Below are positions 49,360 through 60,790 of a stretch of DNA of 64,000 nucleotides, one piece after another. Below the pieces are notes generated by a model. It did no database searches and was not told the origin of the DNA. It was given only the letters and a program-made list of their open reading frames with translations. The stretch's first letter is position 1. Each line of letters begins with the position of its first letter. Both the position numbers and the translations under genes were made by a program. This DNA comes from Mycobacterium sp. ACS4054 (lineage in GTDB: Bacteria > Actinomycetota > Actinomycetes > Mycobacteriales > Mycobacteriaceae): NCBI RefSeq assembly GCF_001667275.1, contig NZ_LZHV01000061.1:186001-250000 (forward strand), in the 5' to 3' direction.

Positions 49360-51009
49360 CTAGATCGCCGGGCCCAGTAGGTCGTCGGCGTCGCGGATGA
49401 TGTACCCGTAACCCTGCTCGGCGAGGAAGCGCTGCCGGTGCGCGGCATATTCGGCGTCCAGGCTGTCGCGGGCGACGATGGAGTAGAAGATCGCGCCGCC
49501 CCCGTCGGACTTGGGCCGCAGCAACCGGCCCAGCCGCTGGGCCTCCTCTTGGCGCGAACCGAAGGTCCCCGAAACCTGCACCGCCACAGAGGCTTCCGGC
49601 AGGTCGATGGAGAAGTTGGCGACCTTGGACACCACCAGCGTCGACACCTCACCGCGGCGGAACGCGTCGAACAGCTCTTCGCGTTCCCTGGTTCGCGTCG
49701 ACCCCTGAATCACCGGGGCGTTCAACTCGGCACCCAGCTCGTCGAGCTGGTCGAGGTAGGCGCCGATCACCAACGTCTGCTCGCCGGGATGCCGGCTCAG
49801 CACCGACTTGACGACGGCGATCTTCGAATGCGCCGTGGAGCAAACCTTGTAGCGCTCTTCGGGTTCCGCGGTGGCGTACAGCATTCGCTCGTTGTCGGTC
49901 ATGGTGACCCGCACTTCGACGCACTCCGCCGGCGCGATCCAGCCCTGGGCCTCGATGTCCTTCCACGGCGCGTCGTAACGCTTGGGGCCGATCAGGGAGA
50001 ACACGTCGCCCTCGCGGCCGTCTTCCCGCACCAGCGTGGCGGTCAGGCCCAGGCGTCGCTTGGATTGCAGGTCGGCGGTCATGCGGAACACGGGCGCCGG
50101 CAGCAGGTGGACCTCGTCGTAGATGATCAGCCCCCAGTCGCGGCTGTCGAAGAGCTCCAGATGCCGGTATTCGCCCTTGGTGCGCCGGGTGATCATCTGA
50201 TACGTCGAGATGGTGACGGGCCGAATCTCCTTGCGCTCACCGGAGTATTCGCCGATCTCCTCCTCGGTGAGCGAGGTGCGCGCGATCAGCTCGCGCTTCC
50301 ATTGCCGTGCCGCGACGATGTTGGTCACCAGGATCAGCGTGGTCGCGCTGGCCTTGGCCATCGCGGCGGCGCCGACCAGCGTCTTGCCGGCCCCACACGG
50401 AAGCACCACCACCCCCGACCCGCCGGCCCAGAACGAATCGGTGGCCATCTGCTGGTAGTCGCGGAGGTGCCAGCCGTCCTGCGCCAGGCTGATGGGGTGG
50501 GCCTCGCCGTCCACGTAACCCGCGAGATCCTCTGCGGGCCAACCTATCTTGAGCAGCATCTGCTTGACGCGGCCGCGCTCGCTGGGGTGGACGACGACGG
50601 TGTCGTCGTCGATGCGGGCGCCGAGCATGGGCGCGATCTTCTTGTTGCGCAGCACTTCCTCGAGCACCGCGCGGTCCAGGCTTACCAGCGTCAGGCCGTG
50701 CGCGGGATGTTTGACCAACTGCAGGCGGCCGTAGCGGGCCATCGTGTCGACGATGTCGACCAGCAGCGGCTGGGGCACCGCGTAGCGGGAGAAGCTGACC
50801 AGCGCGTCGACGACCTGTTCGGCGTCATGGCCGGCCGCGCGGGCGTTCCACAGCGCCAGCGGTGTGATGCGGTAGGTGTGCACGTGCTCGGGCGCGCGTT
50901 CCAGCTCGGCGAACGGCGCGATGGCGGCGCGCGCCGCTCCGGCCTGCTCGTGGTCGACCTCGAGCAGCACCGTCTTGTCGGACTGCACAATCAACGGGCC
51001 GTCAGTCAA
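49360..51009 (-). CDS. ercc3: XPB/ERCC3-type DNA helicase
   Basis: A 549-residue superfamily 2 helicase, counterpart of M. tuberculosis Rv0861c. Walker A LPCGAGKTLVGAA, DEVH box IIYDEVHLLPAP, and motif VI QRLGRLLRPKSDG are present, with an N-terminal damage-recognition-like region before the ATPase. It unwinds DNA with 3'-5' polarity in related proteins and is assigned to repair. TTG 51009 has GGAGG upstream. Downstream of its presumed partner gene by 44 bp. Confidence 0.93.
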   Translation of the reverse strand: MTDGPLIVQSDKTVLLEVDHEQAGAARAAIAPFAELERAPEHVHTYRITPLALWNARAAGHDAEQVVDALVSFSRYAVPQPLLVDIVDTMARYGRLQLVKHPAHGLTLVSLDRAVLEEVLRNKKIAPMLGARIDDDTVVVHPSERGRVKQMLLKIGWPAEDLAGYVDGEAHPISLAQDGWHLRDYQQMATDSFWAGGSGVVVLPCGAGKTLVGAAAMAKASATTLILVTNIVAARQWKRELIARTSLTEEEIGEYSGERKEIRPVTISTYQMITRRTKGEYRHLELFDSRDWGLIIYDEVHLLPAPVFRMTADLQSKRRLGLTATLVREDGREGDVFSLIGPKRYDAPWKDIEAQGWIAPAECVEVRVTMTDNERMLYATAEPEERYKVCSTAHSKIAVVKSVLSRHPGEQTLVIGAYLDQLDELGAELNAPVIQGSTRTREREELFDAFRRGEVSTLVVSKVANFSIDLPEASVAVQVSGTFGSRQEEAQRLGRLLRPKSDGGGAIFYSIVARDSLDAEYAAHRQRFLAEQGYGYIIRDADDLLGPAI

Positions 51010-51053
51010 TGGCGCCGTTCCTCCTCATCCCTCTCGCGAGTCATCGAAACCCA

Positions 51054-53312
51054 TTATCGGCCGTTGGCCGACACCACCGACGTGATGCGGTGGATGGCGA
51101 AGTCGCGCAGCCGCCCGGACGCCGAGTCGAAGGCGGTCAGCTGACCGCCCCGAACGCTGATCGGCGACACCACCCGCTGGGTGGCGACACCGGCGGCATC
51201 CAAATAACCGATCACCAACGTTTCTTGTTCCTTGGCGGCGCGCTGCAACAGCGACATGGTGATCGCCGGATCGACGCGAACGTTGCCGAACGGTGCGGCG
51301 GTCACCTTCCTCAGCACCGCCACCACCGCGTTCAGGCTTTCGTTGTTGGGGCGCGGCATCGGGCGATACGGCCGGCGCTGCTGCGGCGTGGGCACCCGGG
51401 CCCCGCGTGGCCGGACGTCGACGATGGCGCCCGTGGAGTCCTCGGCCGCCGGGGCGAAGCCCGCCGCCCGCAACGCGACCAGCACCTCGCCGATCGGTGC
51501 CGGGGACACCGCAACCGTCGGTGCCAGGGCGCGCAGTTGCACCCCTTCGGTCGCGGGCGCGGCCACGGCCTGCGCCAGGAGCGCGGGGTCCTCGCACCGC
51601 ACGAACGATGCCGCCATGCCGATCCGCAGCTGGCCGTGCCGGCGCGCGACATCGTCGATGAGGTAGCTAAGACCCTGCGGCACAGGGGTTTTGGAGTGCT
51701 TAGCGAACAGGGCGTGCATCCAGTCGCGGGTCTTTCCCACGTCCAGCGCGTGCCGGATCGACTGCTCGCTGATGCGGTACACCATCGCCGTGCCGGCCGA
51801 TTCGACGGTGGCCACGGCGGCGAGTTGCTCGGCGAGGTCGCGTTGCAGCGGGCCCGGCACCACCACGGTCAGGTCGGCCTGGACCAGGAAGTAGTCGATC
51901 GGTTTGGGCAGGGCACGCGCCATCGCGTCGATCGCGGCCTGGGCGTCGGTGCCGTCGTCGAGCAGGGCACGGCCGGCGGAGCTGAGCGCCCCGCGACCGA
52001 CCAGGCCCAGCGCGTGGCTCTCGGCCAGCAGGTCGCCCACCGGGCCGGGTTGCAGTCGCTTGGCCCAGCGGGGTCGCCGCCAGATCAGTGCCGCCGACGC
52101 CTCGACCGCGTTCACGCACGCGCCCGGGGGCAATTGGGCCAGCATGCTCAGCAGCAGCCGGCGATCCAGCGGCGCGGCCGTCGAATACAGCGCATCCGTA
52201 AGGGCGCCATAGGGTTTGGCGTCGGGGCTCCGGGTCCCGATCAGGGCCGGCCGGCTCGGCAGGTCCAGCCAGCTGGTGGCCAGCAGGTGCCAGCGTTCCG
52301 CGGTGGACAGCGCCGTGAACCGGTCGGTGGCCACCGTCGGCGCCCAGTACGGCCCGTCGCCGGCGGCGGGCTCGGGATCGGGCATGCCGCTGGCGATCAA
52401 CCCGGCCGCGACCGCCACCTCGAGGATCAGGCCCAGCCGCGACTCGTCGATGCCGGCCGTCTTGCTGAGCCGTTTGACGTCGCGAATCCCCAGGCCGCCG
52501 CTGCGCAGTTCGGAAACCGGTGCGGCCGCCAGGGTTTCGATGAGGACGTCGAGTTCCCGCAGCAGGTCGATGGTGGCACCGGCGGCCGCCGCGTCGACGT
52601 CGTCGACGGTGGTGGTCGAAACCACCGGGTCGGGTGCCGTCAACTGCATGGGGCCGGGCTGTTCGCCGCGCAACACCTGCCCGACGTGGCGGGGCAGGAT
52701 CACCGTCTCGGCGTCGATGCGGCGCAGCAGGCCCGACGCGAGTAGCTGGGGCACCGGCCGGTCCACGGGGGCGCCGGGAGCGGCGTCGCGGGTGCGGCCC
52801 ATCGGGGAACCCTCCAGCAGCTTCTCCAACACGTCGAGTTGGGCCCGGTCCAGGCCGTCGATGAGCGCGGCGATCTGTTCGCCACTACGGGAGGCGTCCT
52901 CGAGCGTGACCTGGCCCGGGTGCCACGGCAGCGCCGTGCCGGCGTCGGGCGCCACGCGCAGAGCCGCGTCGCCCCACACCAGGGCGCGCTCCCGCAGATC
53001 GTCCAGTGCCCCCACGACGTCGGCCTCGGGGGCGCGCTCACCGATCAGCGCCAGGAGTTTCGCGGTCGGTACGGGCGTCGCATCCGCCTGCAGCACCAAC
53101 AGCGCGTCGAGCACCGCCAGCCGCAGGAAGTCGAGTTCGTCGGTGGCGGCCTTGACGGACTGGCGGGCCTGGGCGCGCGCGGCCAGCGCGGCGATGCTGC
53201 CGGGCGGCGGCTGGGCGAGGTCCGGCCGCAGCTCTAGTAGTCGGATCAGCCGCTCGTCGGACAAGTCGGCCAGCCACGACCCCAGCGGGATATCCGGGGT
53301 GTTGTCGGTCAT
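51054..53312 (-). CDS. Helicase-associated (XPB partner) protein with C-terminal WYL-like domain
   Basis: A 752-residue protein matching M. tuberculosis Rv0862c in place and size. It begins [20 protein letters not shown], has a central region similar to the XPB/Ssl2 N-terminal helicase-associated domain (about residues 500-620, with [20 protein letters not shown]), and ends in a segment (about 695-750) [19 protein letters not shown] then [13 protein letters not shown] that looks like a WYL domain. No ATPase motif. Co-transcribed with the XPB helicase; a complex is likely. Confidence 0.85.
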   Translation of the reverse strand: MTDNTPDIPLGSWLADLSDERLIRLLELRPDLAQPPPGSIAALAARAQARQSVKAATDELDFLRLAVLDALLVLQADATPVPTAKLLALIGERAPEADVVGALDDLRERALVWGDAALRVAPDAGTALPWHPGQVTLEDASRSGEQIAALIDGLDRAQLDVLEKLLEGSPMGRTRDAAPGAPVDRPVPQLLASGLLRRIDAETVILPRHVGQVLRGEQPGPMQLTAPDPVVSTTTVDDVDAAAAGATIDLLRELDVLIETLAAAPVSELRSGGLGIRDVKRLSKTAGIDESRLGLILEVAVAAGLIASGMPDPEPAAGDGPYWAPTVATDRFTALSTAERWHLLATSWLDLPSRPALIGTRSPDAKPYGALTDALYSTAAPLDRRLLLSMLAQLPPGACVNAVEASAALIWRRPRWAKRLQPGPVGDLLAESHALGLVGRGALSSAGRALLDDGTDAQAAIDAMARALPKPIDYFLVQADLTVVVPGPLQRDLAEQLAAVATVESAGTAMVYRISEQSIRHALDVGKTRDWMHALFAKHSKTPVPQGLSYLIDDVARRHGQLRIGMAASFVRCEDPALLAQAVAAPATEGVQLRALAPTVAVSPAPIGEVLVALRAAGFAPAAEDSTGAIVDVRPRGARVPTPQQRRPYRPMPRPNNESLNAVVAVLRKVTAAPFGNVRVDPAITMSLLQRAAKEQETLVIGYLDAAGVATQRVVSPISVRGGQLTAFDSASGRLRDFAIHRITSVVSANGR

Positions 53313-53421
53313 TGCTGACCAGCGTAAAACAGTCGGCGGGTCCCACGTAGGCCGCGAATGTCGGCAGGTCGCCGGTCGAACTGACGGTCTTGCAGGACGG
53401 GCGCAGGAGCGACCTGTCAGA

Positions 53422-53631
53422 ATGGACGACGTGGCTGACACTGCTGAGGGCAAGGCCCGCAAAACCAGGTATGTCGACAACGGGTGGCCGACGACGGACC
53501 CCGACGACCACGCGGTGAGCGAACTCGTGACCGACCGGACGGGAGCGTTGTCTCCCTTCGGCGAGCTGGTGTTCCCGCTGCCCTCCACTGACCTGCCCTA
53601 CCTGCACCCGGTCACCGTCGTTAATCGGTAG
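53422..53631 (+). CDS. Short conserved protein (Rv0863-like)
   Basis: A 69-residue acidic protein from ATG 53422 ([20 protein letters not shown]), in the position of M. tuberculosis Rv0863, which is annotated somewhat longer. The second half, [18 protein letters not shown], is the recognisable part. No domain known. It ends 8 bp before moaC2 and probably shares its transcript; no ribosome site is visible, so the start is uncertain. Confidence 0.7.
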   Translation: MDDVADTAEGKARKTRYVDNGWPTTDPDDHAVSELVTDRTGALSPFGELVFPLPSTDLPYLHPVTVVNR

Positions 53632-53639
53632 GCGCCAGG

Positions 53640-54167
53640 ATGGCTAGGGCCTCTGAGGCCGCCAAGCCCGCGGCGACCTGGGCGTCGGGAGAATCCCCGG
53701 CGGGTGCGCTGTCGCACCTGGACGAGCGGGGGGCCGCGCACATGGTCGACGTCACCGGTAAGGGAGCCACCAAGCGGACCGCGGTCGCCGCGGGAGCCCT
53801 GCATACTTCGCCGCGCGTGGTCGAGCTGATCTCGGCCGGCGGCCTGCCCAAGGGCGACGCGTTGGCCACCGCCCGGGTGGCGGGCATTCTGGCGGCGAAG
53901 CGCACCAGTGACCTGATTCCGCTGTGCCACCAGCTGGCGCTCACCGGAGTCGACGTCGATTTCACCGTGGGGGAGTCCGTGATCGAGATCATCGCGACGG
54001 TACGCAGCACCGACCGCACGGGCGTGGAGATGGAGGCGCTGACCGCGGTCAGCGTGGCCGGTCTGACGCTCTACGACATGATCAAGGCGGTCGACCCCGC
54101 CGCGCGCCTCGACGACATTCGGGTGTTGCGCAAGGAAGGCGGCAAGACCGGGACGTGGGTGCGCTGA
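53640..54167 (+). CDS. moaC2: Cyclic pyranopterin monophosphate synthase
   Basis: A 175-residue MoaC protein, completing the first step of molybdenum cofactor synthesis after MoaA. Conserved residues are in [17 protein letters not shown], the Lys/Asp of [25 protein letters not shown], and [20 protein letters not shown]. Counterpart of M. tuberculosis moaC2 (Rv0864). First of the moaC2-mog-moaE2 operon; stop overlaps the mog start as TGATG. Confidence 0.95.
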   Translation: MARASEAAKPAATWASGESPAGALSHLDERGAAHMVDVTGKGATKRTAVAAGALHTSPRVVELISAGGLPKGDALATARVAGILAAKRTSDLIPLCHQLALTGVDVDFTVGESVIEIIATVRSTDRTGVEMEALTAVSVAGLTLYDMIKAVDPAARLDDIRVLRKEGGKTGTWVR

Positions 54168-54649
54168 TGAGCGCCCGTACCGCGCGCGTCATCATCGCCT
54201 CCACCCGCGCCTCCACCGGCGTATACGACGACAAGTGCGGGCCGATCATCTCCGAATGGCTTGGTGAGCGGGAGTTTTCGTTGCCCGACCCGGAGGTGGT
54301 CGCCGACGGCAAGCCGGTCGGCGAGGCACTGCGCAAGGCCATCGACGACGAGGTCGACGTCGTCATCACCTCCGGGGGCACCGGCATCTCGCCCAGCGAC
54401 AGCACGCCCGACCAGACGGTCGCGGTGCTGGACTACATGATCCCGGGGCTGGCGGACGCGATCCGGCGGTCGGGGCTGCCCAAGGTGCCCACGTCGGTGC
54501 TGTCCCGCGGTGTGTGCGGGGTGGCGGGCCGCACGCTGATCGTCAACCTGCCGGGGTCGCCCGGCGGCGTGCGCGACGGGCTCGGGGTGCTCGCCGACGT
54601 GCTCGACCACGCGCTCGACCAAATCGCCGGCGGAGACCACCAGCGATGA
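54167..54649 (+). CDS. mog: Molybdopterin adenylyltransferase-like protein
   Basis: A 160-residue MogA/MoaB-family protein, counterpart of Rv0865 (160 residues). The nucleotide-binding motif [20 protein letters not shown] and [12 protein letters not shown] are intact. It adenylates molybdopterin before molybdate insertion. The start overlaps moaC2 and the stop overlaps moaE2 by ATGA. Confidence 0.95.
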   Translation: MSARTARVIIASTRASTGVYDDKCGPIISEWLGEREFSLPDPEVVADGKPVGEALRKAIDDEVDVVITSGGTGISPSDSTPDQTVAVLDYMIPGLADAIRRSGLPKVPTSVLSRGVCGVAGRTLIVNLPGSPGGVRDGLGVLADVLDHALDQIAGGDHQR

Positions 54650-55071
54650 CGCGCGTCCTGCGCGCCGCCATGACCGAACAGCCGATTTCCCTCGCCGAGC
54701 ACGAGGAACTGGTGGGCCATCAGTCGGCCGGCGCCGTTGTCGGCTTCGTCGGCATGATTCGCGACCACGACGGCGGCCGCCGGGTGGTGCGGCTGGAGTA
54801 TTCCGCGCACCCGTCGGCCACGGAGGTCATCGCGGAGGTCGTCGCCGAGGTCGCCGAACAGTCCGGCGGGGTGCGCGCGATCGCGGCCAGCCACCGCATC
54901 GGTGCCCTGCACATCGGGGAGGCGGCGCTGGTGGCCGCGGTCGCGGCCGACCATCGTCAGGCGGCGTTCACCACCTGCGCGCTTCTGGTGGACACCATCA
55001 AGGCGCGGTTGCCGGTGTGGAAGCACCAGTTCTTCGACGACGGAACCGAAGAATGGGTGGGTTCCGCCTAA
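54646..55071 (+). CDS. moaE2: Molybdopterin synthase large subunit
   Basis: A 141-residue MoaE protein, same length as M. tuberculosis MoaE2 (Rv0866). Catalytic Lys residues are in [12 protein letters not shown], with [16 protein letters not shown] and [12 protein letters not shown] as family marks. It inserts sulphur into precursor Z with MoaD; the moaD2 partner is close by, at 56400 on the opposite strand. Confidence 0.95.
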   Translation: MTRVLRAAMTEQPISLAEHEELVGHQSAGAVVGFVGMIRDHDGGRRVVRLEYSAHPSATEVIAEVVAEVAEQSGGVRAIAASHRIGALHIGEAALVAAVAADHRQAAFTTCALLVDTIKARLPVWKHQFFDDGTEEWVGSA

Positions 55072-55090
55072 CCCCGTGACGCTTGGAATG

Positions 55091-55129
55091 CCGGCACGCC
55101 CCGAAGCGGAAACGTTCGGGGCGTGCCGG
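55091..55129. terminator. Bidirectional hairpin between moaE2 and rpfA
   Basis: A perfect 15-bp GC-rich stem (55091-55105 with 55115-55129) and a 9-base loop GCGGAAACG between two convergent genes. There is no T-tract, as is usual for mycobacterial hairpin terminators. It could end both transcripts. Confidence 0.75.
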
Positions 55130-55148
55130 GCAGTCTGGCGGGTGGCCC

Positions 55149-56182
<1,034 letters not shown>

Positions 56183-56399
56183 ATAGGGAGGGGAGGTTCG
56201 CCAATTCGGTTGTCTTGGCGAGCCTTCGGAGAAACGTAGCGGTTTCTGTTGGTCCCGTCACGTTCTGCGAAACCCGGCGTTTCCCTCTCGGCCACCTGCG
56301 AAAAGCCAAGGAACACACGCCATTCACGCAGGTCATAGCACTCGATATCGGAGCGTGATTGCGTCGTTATCGTTCCGTTACGTGAGATATTTCACAGTT

Positions 56400-56678
56400 T
56401 CAGCCCCCAGCGAAGGGGGGTAGAACGTCGATCGTGTTGCCGCTGCGTAACGGTGCCGTCTCGTCGCGTACGGCGACCCCGTCGCAAAGGTAGGAACACC
56501 GGCTCAACACCGTCGCGAGCCGAGAGCCCCGCACGGCCAGGCGCTCGACCAGACCGCCCACGGTGGTGCCGGGACGCACCACCACCGTCTCCGCCTCGGC
56601 CCCCGCCGCCGCCCGCGCGGCCGCGAAGTAGCGAACCGTCACCGCAATGCCGTCTTGCTCGACGGCGGCCTCACCCAT
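56400..56678 (-). CDS. moaD2: Molybdopterin synthase small subunit
   Basis: A 92-residue ubiquitin-like MoaD protein ending in the required Gly-Gly (NTIDVLPPFAGG), which is adenylated and thiocarboxylated to carry sulphur for MoaE. I chose ATG 56678, which gives the family length of 92; a GTG at 56690 overlapping the moaA2 stop would add four residues. Counterpart of Rv0868c. Confidence 0.93.
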   Translation of the reverse strand: MGEAAVEQDGIAVTVRYFAAARAAAGAEAETVVVRPGTTVGGLVERLAVRGSRLATVLSRCSYLCDGVAVRDETAPLRSGNTIDVLPPFAGG

Positions 56679-56682
56679 CGGG

Positions 56683-57756
56683 CTAGCCACCGATCGCGCT
56701 CATCGGACGAGCGGGCTGGATGAAGTTCGGGTCGTTGATGCCGTGACCGGCGGGCTTGCCCCACATCGCGACGCGCCACGCGCGCTCGATCGCGTCGTCG
56801 GACGCGCCGGTGCGCAGCAAGGTCCGAAGGTCGGTCTCCTCGGCGGAGAACAGGCAGCTGCGGACCTGGCCGTCGGCCGTCAGGCGGGTGCGATCACAGG
56901 CCGAGCAGAACGCGTGCGAAACCGACGCGATGACACCGAACTTGCCGCTCGGCGTGTCCGGGCCCGTGTCGACCAGCCAGAGCTCGGCGGGCGCCGATCC
57001 CCGCGGCGCGGGGTCGGGACGCAGCCGGAAGTGCGGGCGCAGGGCGTCGAGCACGTTATCGGCGCTCAATGCGGCGCCGCGCCGCCACTGATGGCCGGCA
57101 TCGAGTGGCATCTGCTCGATGACCCGCAACTGGTAGCCGTGCTCGAGGCAGAAGCGCAACAGTGTCACGACGTCCTCGCGCCCGGTGACCGGGTCGAGCA
57201 CGGCGTTCACCTTGACCGGCGCCAACCCCGCGGTGTGGGCGGCCTGAAGGCCGGCCAGCACATCGCTGAGCCGGTCGCGGCGCGTGATCGCCGCGAAGTG
57301 GTCGCGGTCCACGCTGTCCAGGGACACGTTGACCCGATCCAGGCCCGCCCGGGCGAGCGCGGCGGCCTGCCGCGCCAGCCCGACGCCGTTGGTGGTCAGC
57401 GAGATCTCCGGCCGCGGGCGCAGGGCCGCCGCCGCCGCGACCACCTCCCCGAGGTGTCGCGCCAAGAGTGGCTCGCCTCCGGTGAACCGGACACTGGTCA
57501 CGCCCAACCGGGTGACGGCGATGTGCAACAGCCGCGCCAGCTCGTCGGCGCGCAGCAGCCGCTCGCCGGGCAGCCAGTCCAGGCCCTCGGCCGGCATGCA
57601 GTAGTTGCACCGCAGGTTGCAGCGGTCGGTCAGCGAGACGCGTAGGTCGGTGGCCACCCGCCCGTAGGTGTCGATCAGCGGGCCGGTGGCCGGCGCGTCG
57701 GGCAGGCCGTCGGTGCGGCCCGGCACCGAGGGAAGCCCGAGGGCGGTCAGCGTCAT
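56683..57756 (-). CDS. moaA2: GTP 3',8-cyclase (radical SAM)
   Basis: A 357-residue MoaA, counterpart of Rv0869c (360). The radical-SAM cluster is DRCNLRCNYCMPAEG, the C-terminal cluster CSACDRTRL followed by SCLF, and it ends in the conserved Gly-Gly (MSAIGG). It makes the 3',8-cyclo-GTP precursor of molybdenum cofactor. ATG 57756 overlaps the stop of the YccF gene (ATGA); moaD2 follows directly. Confidence 0.95.
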   Translation of the reverse strand: MTLTALGLPSVPGRTDGLPDAPATGPLIDTYGRVATDLRVSLTDRCNLRCNYCMPAEGLDWLPGERLLRADELARLLHIAVTRLGVTSVRFTGGEPLLARHLGEVVAAAAALRPRPEISLTTNGVGLARQAAALARAGLDRVNVSLDSVDRDHFAAITRRDRLSDVLAGLQAAHTAGLAPVKVNAVLDPVTGREDVVTLLRFCLEHGYQLRVIEQMPLDAGHQWRRGAALSADNVLDALRPHFRLRPDPAPRGSAPAELWLVDTGPDTPSGKFGVIASVSHAFCSACDRTRLTADGQVRSCLFSAEETDLRTLLRTGASDDAIERAWRVAMWGKPAGHGINDPNFIQPARPMSAIGG

Positions 57757-58157
57757 GCGGCCACCGCCGAGTATCGGGGCGGGGAGTCGACCGGAACAAT
57801 CTGCTTGCCCAACGGCATCAGCGACACCGGGATCAGCTTGAGGTTCGCCAGGGCAAGCGGAATGCCGACGATGGTGATCGCCATCGCCGCCGCACTGATC
57901 AGGTGACCGAGCGCCAGCCAGATCCCGAACAACACCACCCAGATCACGTTGCCGATCAGGGCACCGGTCCCGGCGGTCGGCTTGTCGACGATCGTGCGAC
58001 CGAACGGCCACAACGCGTACGAGGCGATGCGCAGCGACGCAAAACCAAACGGGATGGTGATGATCAGCAGGAAGCTGATGAGCGCCGCGACGACGTATCC
58101 GACGGCCATCCACAGGCCGCCGAACACGAGCCAGATGATGTTCAGGATCAGGCGCAT
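57753..58157 (-). CDS. YccF-family inner-membrane protein
   Basis: A 134-residue protein with two YccF domains, each a pair of membrane helices: LILNIIWLVFGGLWMAVGYV with ITIPFGFASLRIASYALWPF, then IGNVIWVVLFGIWLALGHLI with ITIVGIPLALANLKLIPVSL. Counterpart of Rv0870c. Co-transcribed ahead of moaA2 (4-bp overlap). Function unknown. ATG 58157 follows GGAGA. Confidence 0.9.
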   Translation of the reverse strand: MRLILNIIWLVFGGLWMAVGYVVAALISFLLIITIPFGFASLRIASYALWPFGRTIVDKPTAGTGALIGNVIWVVLFGIWLALGHLISAAAMAITIVGIPLALANLKLIPVSLMPLGKQIVPVDSPPRYSAVAA

Positions 58158-58319
58158 ATCTCCTCCACCGGTACCGCCCAGTGTACCGAGTGGGCAATAA
58201 CGGGGGTGCTCGTCAGGCAAGCACCCGAGTAGGATCAAGGACCAAACGGCGTCCTGCGCAGGCGGGACGCTTATTGTGTTGGCCATTCTATTGATCCGTT
58301 AGACAAGCAGGTGAGACCA

Positions 58320-58733
58320 GTGCCGACCGGCAAGGTTAAGTGGTACGACGCCGACAAGGGGTTTGGCTTCCTGTCGCAAGAGGACGGCGAAGACGTGTAC
58401 GTCCGCTCGTCGGCGTTGCCCGCTGGGGTCGAGGGGCTCAAAGCGGGCCAGCGCGTGGAGTTCGGCATCGCCTCCGGGCGGCGCGGGCCTCAGGCGCTGA
58501 GCCTCAAGCTGATTGAGCCGCCACCCAGCCTCACCAAGGCTCAGGGCCGCCGCGAGACGCCCGCCGAGCACAAGCACAGCCCCGACGAACTGCACGGCAT
58601 GGTCGAGGACATGATCACGCTGCTGGAGAGCGCCGTTCAGCCCGAGCTGCGCAAGGGGCGCTACCCGGACCGCAAGACCGCTCGCCGGGTGTCCGAGGTG
58701 GTTCGGGCCGTCGCCCGGGAGCTCGACGCCTAG
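58320..58733 (+). CDS. cspB: Cold-shock-domain protein B
   Basis: A 137-residue protein: N-terminal cold-shock domain ([20 protein letters not shown] with RNP1 KGFGFL and RNP2 VYVRSS) and a C-terminal extension of about 70 residues with a charged helix ([18 protein letters not shown]) not found in small Csps. Counterpart of Rv0871. GTG 58320 follows GCAGGTGAG. It likely binds RNA or single-stranded DNA. Confidence 0.93.
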   Translation: MPTGKVKWYDADKGFGFLSQEDGEDVYVRSSALPAGVEGLKAGQRVEFGIASGRRGPQALSLKLIEPPPSLTKAQGRRETPAEHKHSPDELHGMVEDMITLLESAVQPELRKGRYPDRKTARRVSEVVRAVARELDA

Positions 58734-58834
58734 CTCGTCGGCGCCGGGTGCCGCCCGCGTGCGCACAAGGGGTGAGGAAGTGCCGGTCAGGGGGTACTCC
58801 CACCTCGCCACGGTCGTCGAGCAAGGAGGCTGCG

Positions 58835-60763
58835 ATGGCACAGCAAGCGCAGGTCACCGAGGAGCAAGCCAGGGCACTGGCCGAGGAGTCTCGCGAAACC
58901 GGTTGGGATAAACCATCTTTCGCAAAGGAACTGTTCCTCGGTCGCTTTCCGTTGGAGCTCATCCACCCTTTCCCCAAACCGTCGGATGCCGACGAGGCGC
59001 GCACCCGCGCGTTTCTCGACACGTTGCGCGACTTCCTTCGCGGCGTTGATGGCAGCGTCATCGAACGCGATGCGCAAATTCCTGACGAGTATGTGAAGGG
59101 TCTGGCCGAACTGGGCTGTTTCGGCATGAAGATTCCGTCGGAATACGGCGGCCTGAACATGTCGCAGGTGGCCTACAACCGGGCGCTGATGATGGTTTCC
59201 TCCGTTCATCCCAGCCTCGGTGCGCTGTTGTCGGCCCATCAATCGATCGGGGTGCCGGAGCCGCTGAAACTTGCGGGGACCCCGGAGCAGAAGAAGAGGT
59301 TCTTGCCCCGGTGCGCCGCGGGGGCCATATCGGCGTTCCTGCTGACCGAGCCGGACGTGGGTTCGGATCCGGCCCGGCTGGCTTCGACGGCAACACCGGT
59401 CGACGACGGGACGGCCTACGAGCTCGACGGCGTGAAGTTGTGGACGACCAACGGCGTGGTCGCCGAACTGCTCGTGGTCATGGCCCGGGTGCCCCGCAGC
59501 GATGGGCATCGCGGCGGCATCAGCGCTTTCGTCGTCGAGGCCGATTCACCCGGAATCACCGTGGAGCGGCGCAACAAATTCATGGGGCTGCGCGGCATCG
59601 AGAATGGGTTGACCAGGCTGCACCGCGTTCGGGTGCCCAGCGAAAACCTGATCGGCCGCGAGGGCGACGGTTTGAAGATCGCGCTGACAACGCTCAACGC
59701 CGGGCGCCTGTCGATCCCCGCGATCGCGACGGGTTCGTCGAAGTGGGGTCTGAAGGTGGCGCGCGAGTGGTCGGGAGAGCGTGTCCAATGGGGCAAGCCG
59801 CTGGCCGAGCACGAAGCGGTGGCACGCAAGATCTCGTTCATCGCGGCGACCAACTATGCGCTGGACGCGGTGCTCGAGCTGTCCGGGCAGATGGCCGACG
59901 AAGGCCGCAACGACATCCGGATCGAGGCGGCGTTGGCCAAGCTGTGGTCGAGCGAGATGGCGTGCATCATCGCCGACGAGGTCATGCAGATCCGCGGTGG
60001 GCGGGGCTACGAGACGGCGGAGTCCCTGGCCGCGCGCGGCGAACGGGCGGTGCCGGTGGAACAGGTAGCGCGGGACTTACGGATCAATCGCATTTTCGAA
60101 GGATCCAGCGAGATCATGAGGCTGCTCATCGCCCGGGAGGCGGTCGATGCCCACTTGTCGGCGGCCGGTGACCTCGCGAAGCCCGACGCGGGTTTGCGGC
60201 AAAAGGCGACGGCAGCGGTAGGCGCCACTGGTTTCTACGCAAAGTGGTTGCCCCAGCTGGTTTTTGGAGAAGGACAGCGCCCCAGCGCTTACAGTGAATT
60301 CGGACCGCTGGCGTCGCACCTGCGGTTCCTGGAACGCTCCAGCCGCAAGCTGGCCCGCAACACCTTCTACGGGATGGCGCGCTGGCAGGCCAAGTTGGAG
60401 CAGCGCCAGGGGTTCCTCGGGCGGATCGTGGACATCGGTGCCGAGCTGTTCGCGATGTCGGCGGCCTGTGTGCGGGCCGAGGCGCAGAGGGCCGTGGACC
60501 CGGCGGTCGGTCAACAGGCCTACGAGCTGGCCGATGCGTTTTGCCGGCAGGCCACCCTGCGGGTCGATGCGCTATTCGATGCGTTGTGGAGCAATACCGA
60601 CGGCCGCGATGTCCGGCTGACCCGCGAGGTGCTCCAGGGCCGCTACACCTGGCTCGAGCAGGGCATCATCGACCAGTCGGAGGGCACCGGGCCCTGGATC
60701 GCCCACTGGGAGCAGGGCGCATCAACCGAGACGAACCTGGCTCGGCGATTTCTGAGTTCCTGA
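58835..60763 (+). CDS. fadE10: Acyl-CoA dehydrogenase FadE10-type
   Basis: A 642-residue dehydrogenase, counterpart of Rv0873 (about 650 residues). Unlike the heteromeric pair at 2421 it carries the MCAD-type Glu in IFEGSSEIMRLLIAR and FAD motifs LTEPDVGSDPARL and GERVQWGKPLAEHEAVARK. The extra C-terminal 160 residues form a helical domain (about 470-640) of the very-long-chain type. ATG 58835 has AAGGAGG upstream. PE_PGRS15, which lies between cspB and fadE10 in M. tuberculosis, is absent: only 101 bp separate the genes here. Confidence 0.93.
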   Translation: MAQQAQVTEEQARALAEESRETGWDKPSFAKELFLGRFPLELIHPFPKPSDADEARTRAFLDTLRDFLRGVDGSVIERDAQIPDEYVKGLAELGCFGMKIPSEYGGLNMSQVAYNRALMMVSSVHPSLGALLSAHQSIGVPEPLKLAGTPEQKKRFLPRCAAGAISAFLLTEPDVGSDPARLASTATPVDDGTAYELDGVKLWTTNGVVAELLVVMARVPRSDGHRGGISAFVVEADSPGITVERRNKFMGLRGIENGLTRLHRVRVPSENLIGREGDGLKIALTTLNAGRLSIPAIATGSSKWGLKVAREWSGERVQWGKPLAEHEAVARKISFIAATNYALDAVLELSGQMADEGRNDIRIEAALAKLWSSEMACIIADEVMQIRGGRGYETAESLAARGERAVPVEQVARDLRINRIFEGSSEIMRLLIAREAVDAHLSAAGDLAKPDAGLRQKATAAVGATGFYAKWLPQLVFGEGQRPSAYSEFGPLASHLRFLERSSRKLARNTFYGMARWQAKLEQRQGFLGRIVDIGAELFAMSAACVRAEAQRAVDPAVGQQAYELADAFCRQATLRVDALFDALWSNTDGRDVRLTREVLQGRYTWLEQGIIDQSEGTGPWIAHWEQGASTETNLARRFLSS

Positions 60764-60790
60764 CCGACATTCGAGCGAGACGCGGGAGAT

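Noticed and set aside
51009-52745. A 578-residue plus-strand open frame opposite the XPB partner gene
   Set aside because: It is Arg/Gly/His-rich without any motif, as expected for an antisense frame of a GC-rich gene; the minus-strand gene has clear homology and codon pattern.
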